Shown here: in pieces, positions 21,974 to 31,777 of the stretch
Numbering within the stretch: position 1 is the first letter of the stretch
Layout of the letters: each line of letters starts with the position of its first letter
NCBI GenBank assembly: GCA_023667345.1
Contig: JAMPAF010000013.1
Location: 1-49,626 of the forward strand
Length of the DNA stretch: 49,626 nucleotides
Reading direction: 5' to 3'
From: Clostridiales bacterium
Lineage (GTDB): Bacteria > Bacillota > Clostridia > Christensenellales > Borkfalkiaceae
The notes under the pieces: generated by a model
What the model was told of the DNA's origin: nothing
The model's database searches: none
Seen by the model: only the letters and a program-made list of their open reading frames with translations
Made by a program: the position numbers and the translations under genes

Positions 21974-24900
21974 ATGAAAAAGAATAAAACTTTGAGGAAG
22001 GTGTTGATGGCGACTTTGCTGCCGATTGGCGCGGTCGTTATCGGCGCGACGGCGATTGTCGGGGCTATCCTCGGCACGAACGGCGGGAAAAAGCTGCCGC
22101 TTTCCACGGCGGAAAGCACAACCTCGGTCAGCTCGACGACAATCAATCTCGACGTGAACAAGACCGCGAGCACGTACTCAATCGACAAGAACAGCCGAAC
22201 GGGCGTGCAGGAATTAATTAATTATGTCGCGGGCGCGAGCGCGAACATTAATTATAATACTTTAAGCACGGATATGGAAAGCTGGAAGGGGTCGGGCAAT
22301 CTGTCGTCGACGACCACCAAAACAAAGACGGCGGATAAGTTCACGGCGAAAACGGTCACCTTGGGCGGCATCGTGTGGAACGTAATGTATGTTTCCAAAG
22401 CCGACTACACTGCGAACGGCACGACGGCGGGCGATATTATCGTAACCTTGTGGCAGGCAAATTCCGACGCGAACTATATGTCGGCGTACAACCCTTGGTA
22501 TGCGGACACGCCCAACGCAAGATATCCCTCGGCAATGTACGGTTCGAGTTTGGTGAGAAGCACGCTTAACGGCACGTCGTACGTGGCGTCAAACGGCGCA
22601 ACCACGCTTACGGCGGGCACGCAGAATTCGCACTGGGCGCCCTTTACGAGGAATTCCGTGCACAGCGCGACGGGCACCGTAACCACATCGGGCTTTTCCG
22701 AGGTTTTGGCAACGCCCGCAAATATGCTTTGGCAAAAAACACAGCGCAGTAACGACGGCTCCAACGGTTCGTACCCTTGGTATTTCCCCAACGACGCGTG
22801 GGACGCTTCGACTTTGCCCGCGTCGAACTGGGGCACCAACGGCTGGTATCAGAAAACTCTGAACAGTGCGACTGTTAATTATAACTATTCCGATAACGGC
22901 GACGCAACCACTTATGCAGCATGGAAGAACGACTATCTGTGGCTTCCTTCGATGGTAGAAACAGGCTGGAACGACAGCAACTATTCGAATAAAAACGGAA
23001 CGGCGGGTTCGGGTATTTGGAACGCTTCCGCGTCTCAACGTGCTACGAACGTTAGTTCGGGTAATGCGCAATACGCTTGGCTCCGTTCCGGGCGCGATCT
23101 CGACGCCTCCTACGCTTATCGTCTGAGTTCTTCGGGCGGCTACGCCGGCAGCCCTAGTACCTCGACCTCGTATGCTGTGCGTCCCGCGCTTCACTTAAAT
23201 CTTAAATCTGCCGCGCAAGCGGCGGGGCTCTTCGAGCAAAAAATCACCTACCACACGGCGTACGGCAGTGCGCCGACAACGCTTGACAAGTACGCGCCGG
23301 GGGCTACGACCGAGCTGCCCGAGCCTACGGACTGGGCGAGCGCGAGCGGCGCGGCGAATTTAGAATTTGTCGGCTGGTCGAAGGGCGGCTACGGCAAAAC
23401 GCCCGTCATCACGTCGGTTGAAGATGAAGATGACGAGCTGGATTTGTACGCGGCATTCAAGCCCAAGGCGGCTTCTGCCGCCTCGAGTCTGGCGGAAAAT
23501 TCTTTAAACTTAAACGTTACATGCGGAGTCGCGAACGCTACGTTGTCCGCGACGGTTTCGCACGCCCTTTCGGGGGACGGCGTGACGGTTTCGACCTACT
23601 GGAAGAAGGAGGGGTCGGACACAAAACTTGGCGAGAGGTCGGGGTCGGCGGCGGAGCTTGTCATTGACGAGCCCGCCATTGCCGACACGGGCAAATATAC
23701 ATTATACTACACATTGACGCCGAACGGGACGTTGGCGGGGAAGGGCGTTATTGCGCTTTCGGACGTGAAAGCCCTCGACTTCGATTTGAAGGTTTTCGGG
23801 GCGGCTTCGACGGTGGAAACAAACCCGACGTTCAAGGACAAAATTTACGTCGGTCAAGCCATATCCCCGGGGCAACTTACGGGCGGCGTGGTAAAATCGG
23901 GCGGAAATACGATTGCGGGTACGTGGGCTATTTTAACCGAGGGCGTGTACAAAAAGGGCGCGACAGTTGAGGCTGAATTTACGCCGACGGACGAGAATAT
24001 CGCGCCCGTGAAGGCGACCTTAGACCCGAAGGCGGAACAGCTTACAATCACCTTGAACGAGGTGGTGCCCGAGGCGACGACGGCGGCGGGACCTATCGGC
24101 AGCGGCGTTACGATTGACGTTGACTACGGCACGGGAATTGCCTTCCAGTTTATCAATAACGACAACAGCGCGGTTATCGAATTTTACGTGCGGCAGGACG
24201 GCGTTTGGCACGGCGGTCCCGAGGCGGACGACGTTCCTCCCGTGCAGTACAGGCTGGCTTCGCCCGCGGGCTACATACCTTTCGTGTACTCGACGGACGA
24301 CAGCTCGAAAGAGCACATCAATTTAGCGGTTGAGAATATCACCGAGAGCAAGAAGCTGACGGTTGCTTATGAAGCCGACCTGCGGCACTTTGCGGTATAC
24401 TATATTTTACAGCCCACAACGGGCGACTACACGAGCGCGACGACGGCAACGGCGTTGAACGCGCTACTCGGCAACGGCTATGTTTACCGCTATGCGGGCG
24501 AGGCGTACACGGGTTCGACGGTGGAGGCGTTCGACGATTCGGGCAAGCCTTTGAACAGCGACCTTGCGAACGATTCGACCTTTGAGTGGCGCGAGCTCGA
24601 CACGGCTAAAACGGGCGCGGCTCCCAAGGTTCGCGGCGAGGGAACGGAAGCCGACCCGACAATTTATCTTGTATATTACAAGCTGAAAGAATACGAGATT
24701 AAGTTCTCGGCGGCGGGGGCTTCGCCTTCGAGCCAGACGCTCACTTTAAGGCACAACCAAATCATTTCGTTGGGGGATATTACGGCACCTACGAAGGATT
24801 TGAGCACTTTTGCGGGGTGGTATAAAGACGAGGCGTTGACCGTGCCCATGGGGCAGAACGAGTTGGTTGACGGCAAGACGACCACGTACTTTGCGAAGTT

Positions 24901-27900
24901 CGATTCCAAAAAATTCACGCTTATTTTCGACTTGAATTTGGGCACGGGCGAAAACCAACTCGACACGGACAACGTTGTCGGGTACGACGCGGCAACGCTT
25001 GCGAGCGGCAAGGTTTTCTGGAACCAAAGCGCGATTTTCGACGCAACTTTCAATTTCCGTCAGACGACGGGCGACGGCAGATACGCGGTTACATACGATA
25101 TAAATAACGTTTCCAACAACAAGGGCATTACGGCGGCGAAACCGAGCGCGATTGGCTACGATTTCCTCGGCTGGTTTGCAAGCAGTGCGGCGACGGTTGC
25201 GAGGACGAACATCAACAAGCCGACTAAGGCGACGGCGGACGAGATTGTGTACACCGCGCGTTGGAAGCCGACGGAATACAGCGTGCGCTTCTACGAGCAG
25301 ACGAACTCGTACAGCTTACATTCCATAACCAACCTTTCGCTCTGGGGCAAGAGGCTGGAAACGGAAGAGACCGTGCCCGCGGGCAGCGTGCTTCCCGAAG
25401 ACCCCGTAAGGGCGGGCTACGTGTTTACGGGCTGGTACACGACTGCGGCGGCGGCAGCTGCGAGCGACGGCGCGGAGTCCATTTACAGCAAGTCGATGAA
25501 CGTTGACGGGGACGGCAATATTTACTTCTCTATCGCCGACTTTGCGGAATACGACGTTTACGGCAACGCGGCGGCGGGCTACAATTTCAGCAGACTTTCG
25601 CTGTACGCGGGCTGGCAGAGCGTGCCCATTACAATAAATTCGACGATTAACCCGACTTGCGGGTCGGTTTCGTACAGATATGCCGAGGGGGGCACTATCA
25701 ACGTTGCCACGGGTGCGACGGTGCTTATCGGCGAAAATATCGAGCTTGACATTACGGAGAATGCGGGCTACCGCTTCAATTACATTACGGTCGGCGGCAG
25801 AAGGCAGGCGGCGGGCGTGACGAGCTTCACCGTGGCGAGCCGCGACTTGCGCGAGGGGGACGACGGCAAGGTCTATTTAGATATCGAGGTCGTGTTCAGC
25901 GAGATAACGTACACGATTACCTATCACCCCGACGGCGGCACGGTGCTCGACAGAACGTTCACCAACCGCTACACCGCGTCGAACATAAACGCGACCGACC
26001 CCAAGAACAGGGCGAAGCTGCCCAGCGACCTTTACAAGGTCGGCTATGACTTTGCGGGCTGGTATTTCGAGACGAGCGAGGGCGAGGACTGGGAGAGACC
26101 CGAGGAAGCGTACGAGACGGACGCGGACGCTTCCGAGCTGCGCGGCGCGGATATGTGGCTGAAACAGCCGTTCGACCTTAACAATCCCGAGGCGGTGACT
26201 TACAGAAACGTAATTTTAATTGCGCACTGGACCCCGCAGGAGGCGAGCGTTAAGCTTTATAACGCGACCTACACGCAGGGCGAGTATTCGGGACCTGCGG
26301 ACAATCCCGAGGCGGACTATTACGAGATTGACTTCGACAAAGATACGTCAAAAGACGTAGTGACGGGAATGACGCTCAATATCATAAATCCGTCGAGGCA
26401 GAGCTATAATTTCCTCGGCTGGGCGACGACGCGCAACGGCGCGGTGGTCTACCCCGCTTCTGCCGATTCGGACGTTACGACGATTGAGTACACGGTCAAC
26501 CCCGAAAGGGACCAGAACGGAAAAGAGCTGAACCAAAACAATTTATATGCGGTCTGGCACGTTAAGGGCGTTAATTATATCGTAATGAGCGCGGCGAACA
26601 ACGGTTGCACGTACGGCACGACGGTTGTCAACGGAAATTCGACGGCGAACGGCGTTACGATGAGCGCGAAGCCCTTCCAGCCGTACACCGAGAGCGGAAT
26701 TACGCTCAATTACAAGTGGTACAGAATCAAAGAGGGCATGTACGACGAGTGTTTCGTGACCAACTACGTGTATATGGACGGCGACGACATTACCGGTTAC
26801 GAGATTGGCGGCAAGTACTATAAGGACGCGGACGCGAAGGAGCCGCTTACGGATAAGCCTGCGGGCGAGGCGTTCGCTTACAAGGACTTCGACGAAGCGA
26901 AGGCGGCGCAATACTGCGACACGCCCATTATAAGGAACGGTATTCTCGCGACGGAAGCTTCGACGCTGAAAATCACCGAGGTTGCAAAGACGGGCATTTA
27001 CGTGTGCGTTGTTGAGGTCGTTGCGAATTCGGACGGCTCGACATCGAGGGCGCAGGGCTACGGCGAGATTGAGATTTCGATGAGCAAGGCTATCTGCGAC
27101 AAGCTGACGCTCGAGGACAAGACGGTCACCTATAACGCCGAAGAGCGCTGGGACGAGATGGTTGTTTCGGGTTTGCCCGTGAGCCTTGACGGCGACGGCA
27201 ACACCATTGTCACTTTGCCCGACGGAAGCAAGGTTGCGGTTACGTACACCTTCTATCAGGGCGAGGGCGAGCTGCGCAGGCAAATCACCGATTTGAGCGC
27301 GGTTAAGAACGCGGGCACCTACTTTGTGGTGGCAAGTTTCAGGTTTGCCGACACGGAAGGCGCGGACAAGGGCAACTACGAGCTGATGAGCGAGATTGAG
27401 GCGGAGCTTGTTATCGAGAAGGACGTGATAAGCCAGCTCGAATATTGGTTTGTGCACGGCGATGACGAGAGCAAGACTTCGTTTACGGGCGTGTACGACG
27501 GCGAGGCTTACGGCGTGAGGGTTGATATTCTCGACACGTTCGGGAGCGAAGTCGGCGGCAGTGCGGTTACCGAAAAGGACGGCGATTTGGCTGTGACCTA
27601 CAAGGTCTATAAGGTGACCGACGAGGGCGACACGGAGCTTACGGGCGCGGCGGCGACTACCGTTACGGCGGGCACGTACTGCATTGTCGTTACGGGGCTT
27701 AGCGGCACTTCGAGCGTGAACTACGAGCTTAAAGAGGACATAACCCTGCGGTGCGAGTACACAATCGGCAAAAAGCAGCACGAGGTTGCGGGGCACATTA
27801 CGTTCGGGGACGACGAGGTCGAGTTCAACAACCTCATTCAGACGATAGAAATTGAGATTGCGGAGGGCTACGAGCTGCCCGAGAGCGTGCAGGTTTCGTA

Positions 27901-30900
27901 CACCGCGGTTTACGAGGCGGCGGAAGACGGCTTCACCGCGGCGAAGGCGGACTTTGCGGACAACGGCGGCAAGAATGCGGGTACGTATACCGTTACCGTT
28001 AAATTTACCGACAGCGAGGCGGCGAACTACGAGGCGTTGCCCGATATGACGGCTACGCTGACCGTCAAAAAGGCTAATCTTCTGCAATATTACAAGGATA
28101 CGTACGATAGAGACCTCTTGCAGGAGGGGGGATTTGTAAGCAATTCCTATGCGTACAGCACGACAGCGAGCTACCAGCCGCATATCGAGGGCGGGCTTCT
28201 GGCGAACACGGAGTTCTTCTCGGTTTATTACTACTACTACAAGGTAGAGGAAGCGAGGGGCAGAGAGCCGCTGTTCGACGGCACGTATAACGACGGTTCC
28301 CTCAACGATATCAAGGGTAACAAGGACAAGAGCCTTTACAACGACGGCAGGTACGAGGTTTTCGCGAAAATAAGCTACGAGAGCATAACTTACCTCAACA
28401 ACTTCGAGGAGGTTACGGAGAGCGAGAGCACGATTACCATTATCATAGAGGAAGGCACCGTTGAGACGGTCACCGTTAAATGGAAGGACGGACTTACGGC
28501 GGCGGTAGGCAGCGGGTTCGATTACAGCCTTATCGAAGAGATTTCGGTCAAGTATCAGGACAACCCGACGCCGAGAGTGATTACGGGCGACGACGTTGCG
28601 ATTGCTACCGTGAAGTTCGAGCGCAAGGGCGGCGAGGAACAGACGACCTTCTGGCATACGGGCGATTTTGTAATTGTTATCAGTATGTTCGACACGGACA
28701 GCGAGGAGTATACGTTCAGCGTAACCCAGAAAATCGACAAGTATACACTTTTGTACAGCACGGGTTCGGATTATACAAAGGTGGATGAAAAGAATGGGCT
28801 CGAACAGCTCACCGACGGTTCGCACTACACGTTTAAAATCGAGTACAAAGCCATCAATTCGGACGGCGTCGAGGAGACGATGCGCACCGACGCGACTTAC
28901 ACGGGCGAGCTTCAACTCGGCAACAACCCGCTTACCGTAGACGGCGGCGTATACACCTTCGGCGGCGACGGCGTGAGCGTGGGAATTTACAAAGTCGTAA
29001 CGAGCGCGGACGTAGAATGGCAGTACTACGATGAGAAGGACGGCGGTTGGAAGCCGCTGACGAAGAGTTTGCCGTACATTGGCGCGGAGTACAGAATACA
29101 GGTTGTGCTCAAAGAAGACGGCGGCAGAGCGTTCCCCGCGGTAAGCGAGAACGGAAACGCGGTAAAAGACTACAATTCCGACGGCTATGTAATGGTCGTA
29201 GGCAGAATTGACGAGTACAAGATTACGGCGGAATATGCTTTGAGCATTGCAAAGCGCGCAGTCGAGTTCGATTGGAGCGACGGAGCCGCGGGCGCTAAGC
29301 TCGAATACACGGGATTGCACAACGTGCCCGTCGTTTCGGGAACGGATATCTTCGACGAGGATAAGGCTGGCATAACGTTCACTTATGAATTCTTCAGGGG
29401 TTCAAACGCCGAGGGCTCGGGCATAACCCGCGTAACCGAGGTTGGCGATTACAGCGTACGGGTAAGCCTTTCGGGCGACGCGAGCATTATCAACAACTAC
29501 ACGTTGTCGACCTCGACGACCGCCGTGCACAATTTCTCGGTTGTAAAGGCGAATATCGACATGGACGCCGTTTACAGCGAGAGCACTTACGGCAACGGCA
29601 TATCGTTCGTTAATAACCCGCAAGGTTTAAGGAAAAGCGCGGTTAAGGCGGACTTTAAGGGCAAAGAGGCGATTTTGGGCGAATTCTATTTCATAACGAA
29701 CGTCGTCGGCAATACCTACGATATCGTTACGGACGAAAAATCGCTTAAAGATACCTATCTTTCGGCGGAAGGCACGGTCGAGGTTGATTATGTGTTCAAG
29801 CCCAACAATCAGGACAGTTATAATGACAAGATAGGCAAATTTACATTAAGCGTAAGACCGCAGGTCGAAAGGAACGGAGAAAATTCGCTCAGGGTGGAAC
29901 TCACCAAGGCTGCGATTCAGGTTTACTATCTGAATATGACTTTCGATACCGTCGGCATAAACGTATATCAGTTGCATTACAGCAGTTATCAGGAAAAGGA
30001 CGTTTGGTACGGCTATGAGTATCAGGTTACAGAGCCCAGTTTCAGAATAGGCAACACGGGCGCGAAAGGTTATCCGATAGATAGGGTTGACGTAAGCAAC
30101 GGCTATGTTGAACTGCTTGCGAGGAGCGGCGACAATAAGGGTACGTTAAGAGTGCCCGTTATAGACAAGAAACCTTCGAAAATCGTAATTGCCAACGAAG
30201 GCGATTTCAGAAAGATGTACTACGTAGGCGAAACGCCCGATTTCGAAGATATCGAGTTTTACGCGCTGTTCGACGACGGCGACCCGTTGACTTTGAAGAT
30301 GGGTAACGTAAAGGCGTATTTAGACGTAGACGGCGACGACGAAATTCCCGTCGGCAAGCTTACGGAAGCGGGGACGCTTAAAGTCAGGTTCGTTTATCTC
30401 GATTGGTTCTGCATCGAAACGTTCACGGTACTCGAACAGGATATCGTAACGGTAGCTCCCATGAAAGAGCCGACGATAATCCCCGTAAACGGTGCAACGG
30501 CGCCTAAACTCAGCTACATAATAAACGGCGAAGGCGACCCCGTATCCTCGATAAAAGGTTTGACTTATACCTCCACGGTTCACAAGAACGGCAGCAGCGG
30601 CGCAACGCTTACCGAGCCGGGTGAATACGAGATAATTTATAAGCTCACGATAACCGATAACCCGCAGTATAAGCTCGATAAGGATACGTTCACTTTGCAG
30701 GTTGTCGTAACGCTCAACCCCTATTCGGTGGACCTTGAGCCCGAAAGCGACGAGCTTACGGTAACGTATAAAAAGGAAGGCACCTACGCGATACCCAAGC
30801 CCGTAATAGCTTCTATAACCGATACGACCGACGGCGATAAGTTAGTAGCCGAGAGCAACTACACGGTAACGTATAAGATTAACGGCAAACCGGTAACTTT

Positions 30901-31777
30901 AACGAGCGGCGACTGGAACGTAGCCGACGTGGGCGAGTATACAGTCGAGGTAACTATCAGAATAAAGAGCCCCGAATATCTGTTGCCCGAAACTTACGGC
31001 TACACGTTTAAAATCGAAAAGGCGGCAAACGACAAAGCCAACGCGAGCATTTCGGTGCCCGAGGTTGTTGTTCTCGGAAGTACGAATTTCAATTTCGACG
31101 TTACGGCGGATTTCGGTGCGGATAAGGCGCAGCTTTTATACTACTGTCCGGATAAACCCAATAGCGATTACTCGACGGTTAAACCCGATATGGCGGGCAC
31201 CTGGTACGTAAAGGCTGTTATACCCGATACTAAGAATTACGCGGGAATAGTCGACTTAGGTTCAGGCACGCATTTCGAGGTGAGGGACCCGAGCAGGGAA
31301 GCGTCGACAAACAACGGTTCCATATCGGGCGGTAACGGCGTCGGCGCGGACTGGACGTTGACGATAACCCAAATGGACAGCGAGGACGTCGGCAAGGAAA
31401 GCATTAACAAGCAGAATGTTCTGGACGGCTACGTCGTAGAGTTCGTGCGCAACGGCGGCGGTTCGGTTACGGGCGAAGGGGAGTACACGGTGCGCGTAAA
31501 GCTCGGCGAGGAGCTTGCGGGCAGAAGCGATTTGAAGGTATTCTTCAAGAGCGCGAACAAAACGGTGCAGAAATCTGCGAAAGTTGTGCGCGACGGCGAC
31601 GACACCTACATCGAGTTCAAGACGAGCGAGTTCGGTTCGTTCATAATCACCAGCGCGCAACCCGGCGAACCTATAGGTTTGCTTGTGGCGGTAATCGTGC
31701 TCGGCGTAGTTGCGGCGGGACTGGTTGCAACGTGCATAGTGGTATTCGTAAAGAAGAGAAAAGGAGCGCGTAAATGA
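21974..31777 (+). CDS. Giant surface protein, DGR target
   Basis: A 3267-residue cell-surface protein with GGAG nine bases before the ATG. An N-terminal signal/membrane segment (about 10-33) is followed by a DUF6273-like, C-type-lectin-fold region (about 122-415: VTLGGIVWNVMYV, LWLPSMVETGW, YAWLRS..., SYAVRPALHLNL). Its residues 368-407 are the VR. Next come Listeria-Bacteroides-type repeats (FVGWSKGGYGKT near 480, then about 906-1530 with FAGWYKDE, FLGWFASS, FTGWYTT, FAGWYFE, FLGWATT). An Ig-like part follows (about 1535-1705, GIYVCVVEV), then several MBG/YDG-like beta domains (NAGTYTVTVKF, YEALPDMTATLTVKKA) and Big-like domains (to about 3090). The C-terminal ~175 residues end in a membrane helix (about 3235-3258) and a KKRKGARK tail. 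There is no LPXTG motif, so anchoring is by membrane. The stop overlaps the next ATG. The role is probably display of a hypervariable binding domain on a long stalk. Confidence 0.9.
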   Translation: MKKNKTLRKVLMATLLPIGAVVIGATAIVGAILGTNGGKKLPLSTAESTTSVSSTTINLDVNKTASTYSIDKNSRTGVQELINYVAGASANINYNTLSTDMESWKGSGNLSSTTTKTKTADKFTAKTVTLGGIVWNVMYVSKADYTANGTTAGDIIVTLWQANSDANYMSAYNPWYADTPNARYPSAMYGSSLVRSTLNGTSYVASNGATTLTAGTQNSHWAPFTRNSVHSATGTVTTSGFSEVLATPANMLWQKTQRSNDGSNGSYPWYFPNDAWDASTLPASNWGTNGWYQKTLNSATVNYNYSDNGDATTYAAWKNDYLWLPSMVETGWNDSNYSNKNGTAGSGIWNASASQRATNVSSGNAQYAWLRSGRDLDASYAYRLSSSGGYAGSPSTSTSYAVRPALHLNLKSAAQAAGLFEQKITYHTAYGSAPTTLDKYAPGATTELPEPTDWASASGAANLEFVGWSKGGYGKTPVITSVEDEDDELDLYAAFKPKAASAASSLAENSLNLNVTCGVANATLSATVSHALSGDGVTVSTYWKKEGSDTKLGERSGSAAELVIDEPAIADTGKYTLYYTLTPNGTLAGKGVIALSDVKALDFDLKVFGAASTVETNPTFKDKIYVGQAISPGQLTGGVVKSGGNTIAGTWAILTEGVYKKGATVEAEFTPTDENIAPVKATLDPKAEQLTITLNEVVPEATTAAGPIGSGVTIDVDYGTGIAFQFINNDNSAVIEFYVRQDGVWHGGPEADDVPPVQYRLASPAGYIPFVYSTDDSSKEHINLAVENITESKKLTVAYEADLRHFAVYYILQPTTGDYTSATTATALNALLGNGYVYRYAGEAYTGSTVEAFDDSGKPLNSDLANDSTFEWRELDTAKTGAAPKVRGEGTEADPTIYLVYYKLKEYEIKFSAAGASPSSQTLTLRHNQIISLGDITAPTKDLSTFAGWYKDEALTVPMGQNELVDGKTTTYFAKFDSKKFTLIFDLNLGTGENQLDTDNVVGYDAATLASGKVFWNQSAIFDATFNFRQTTGDGRYAVTYDINNVSNNKGITAAKPSAIGYDFLGWFASSAATVARTNINKPTKATADEIVYTARWKPTEYSVRFYEQTNSYSLHSITNLSLWGKRLETEETVPAGSVLPEDPVRAGYVFTGWYTTAAAAAASDGAESIYSKSMNVDGDGNIYFSIADFAEYDVYGNAAAGYNFSRLSLYAGWQSVPITINSTINPTCGSVSYRYAEGGTINVATGATVLIGENIELDITENAGYRFNYITVGGRRQAAGVTSFTVASRDLREGDDGKVYLDIEVVFSEITYTITYHPDGGTVLDRTFTNRYTASNINATDPKNRAKLPSDLYKVGYDFAGWYFETSEGEDWERPEEAYETDADASELRGADMWLKQPFDLNNPEAVTYRNVILIAHWTPQEASVKLYNATYTQGEYSGPADNPEADYYEIDFDKDTSKDVVTGMTLNIINPSRQSYNFLGWATTRNGAVVYPASADSDVTTIEYTVNPERDQNGKELNQNNLYAVWHVKGVNYIVMSAANNGCTYGTTVVNGNSTANGVTMSAKPFQPYTESGITLNYKWYRIKEGMYDECFVTNYVYMDGDDITGYEIGGKYYKDADAKEPLTDKPAGEAFAYKDFDEAKAAQYCDTPIIRNGILATEASTLKITEVAKTGIYVCVVEVVANSDGSTSRAQGYGEIEISMSKAICDKLTLEDKTVTYNAEERWDEMVVSGLPVSLDGDGNTIVTLPDGSKVAVTYTFYQGEGELRRQITDLSAVKNAGTYFVVASFRFADTEGADKGNYELMSEIEAELVIEKDVISQLEYWFVHGDDESKTSFTGVYDGEAYGVRVDILDTFGSEVGGSAVTEKDGDLAVTYKVYKVTDEGDTELTGAAATTVTAGTYCIVVTGLSGTSSVNYELKEDITLRCEYTIGKKQHEVAGHITFGDDEVEFNNLIQTIEIEIAEGYELPESVQVSYTAVYEAAEDGFTAAKADFADNGGKNAGTYTVTVKFTDSEAANYEALPDMTATLTVKKANLLQYYKDTYDRDLLQEGGFVSNSYAYSTTASYQPHIEGGLLANTEFFSVYYYYYKVEEARGREPLFDGTYNDGSLNDIKGNKDKSLYNDGRYEVFAKISYESITYLNNFEEVTESESTITIIIEEGTVETVTVKWKDGLTAAVGSGFDYSLIEEISVKYQDNPTPRVITGDDVAIATVKFERKGGEEQTTFWHTGDFVIVISMFDTDSEEYTFSVTQKIDKYTLLYSTGSDYTKVDEKNGLEQLTDGSHYTFKIEYKAINSDGVEETMRTDATYTGELQLGNNPLTVDGGVYTFGGDGVSVGIYKVVTSADVEWQYYDEKDGGWKPLTKSLPYIGAEYRIQVVLKEDGGRAFPAVSENGNAVKDYNSDGYVMVVGRIDEYKITAEYALSIAKRAVEFDWSDGAAGAKLEYTGLHNVPVVSGTDIFDEDKAGITFTYEFFRGSNAEGSGITRVTEVGDYSVRVSLSGDASIINNYTLSTSTTAVHNFSVVKANIDMDAVYSESTYGNGISFVNNPQGLRKSAVKADFKGKEAILGEFYFITNVVGNTYDIVTDEKSLKDTYLSAEGTVEVDYVFKPNNQDSYNDKIGKFTLSVRPQVERNGENSLRVELTKAAIQVYYLNMTFDTVGINVYQLHYSSYQEKDVWYGYEYQVTEPSFRIGNTGAKGYPIDRVDVSNGYVELLARSGDNKGTLRVPVIDKKPSKIVIANEGDFRKMYYVGETPDFEDIEFYALFDDGDPLTLKMGNVKAYLDVDGDDEIPVGKLTEAGTLKVRFVYLDWFCIETFTVLEQDIVTVAPMKEPTIIPVNGATAPKLSYIINGEGDPVSSIKGLTYTSTVHKNGSSGATLTEPGEYEIIYKLTITDNPQYKLDKDTFTLQVVVTLNPYSVDLEPESDELTVTYKKEGTYAIPKPVIASITDTTDGDKLVAESNYTVTYKINGKPVTLTSGDWNVADVGEYTVEVTIRIKSPEYLLPETYGYTFKIEKAANDKANASISVPEVVVLGSTNFNFDVTADFGADKAQLLYYCPDKPNSDYSTVKPDMAGTWYVKAVIPDTKNYAGIVDLGSGTHFEVRDPSREASTNNGSISGGNGVGADWTLTITQMDSEDVGKESINKQNVLDGYVVEFVRNGGGSVTGEGEYTVRVKLGEELAGRSDLKVFFKSANKTVQKSAKVVRDGDDTYIEFKTSEFGSFIITSAQPGEPIGLLVAVIVLGVVAAGLVATCIVVFVKKRKGARK
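23073..23195 (+). other. DGR variable repeat (VR)
   Basis: A 123-bp copy of the TR (20256-20375) encoding residues 368-407 of the surface protein. It starts ACGCTTGGCTCCGTTCCGG and ends with the same 38-bp block as the TR. TR asparagine codons have become Arg, Asp, Leu, Asp, Ser, Tyr, Arg, Ser, then Tyr, Ala, Gly, Ser, Pro, Ser. Every variable codon still ends in the C or T present in the TR. The VR has one more codon than the present TR, explained by one AAC. Confidence 0.95.

Noticed and set aside
26543-29320. A 925-residue open frame on the minus strand opposite the first giant gene
   Set aside because: It mirrors the codon pattern of the real gene, its product is an Arg/Val/Ala-rich low-complexity string without domains, and it has no start signals. 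The same applies to the other long antisense frames under the giant genes (for example 42864-43580, 45513-46469, 48810-49622).
31660-31777. Sortase LPXTG anchor at the end of the giant protein
   Set aside because: The residues before the membrane helix are SAQPGEPIG, with no LPXTG or clear variant. A plain C-terminal membrane anchor is the simpler reading, and the second giant protein is the same.
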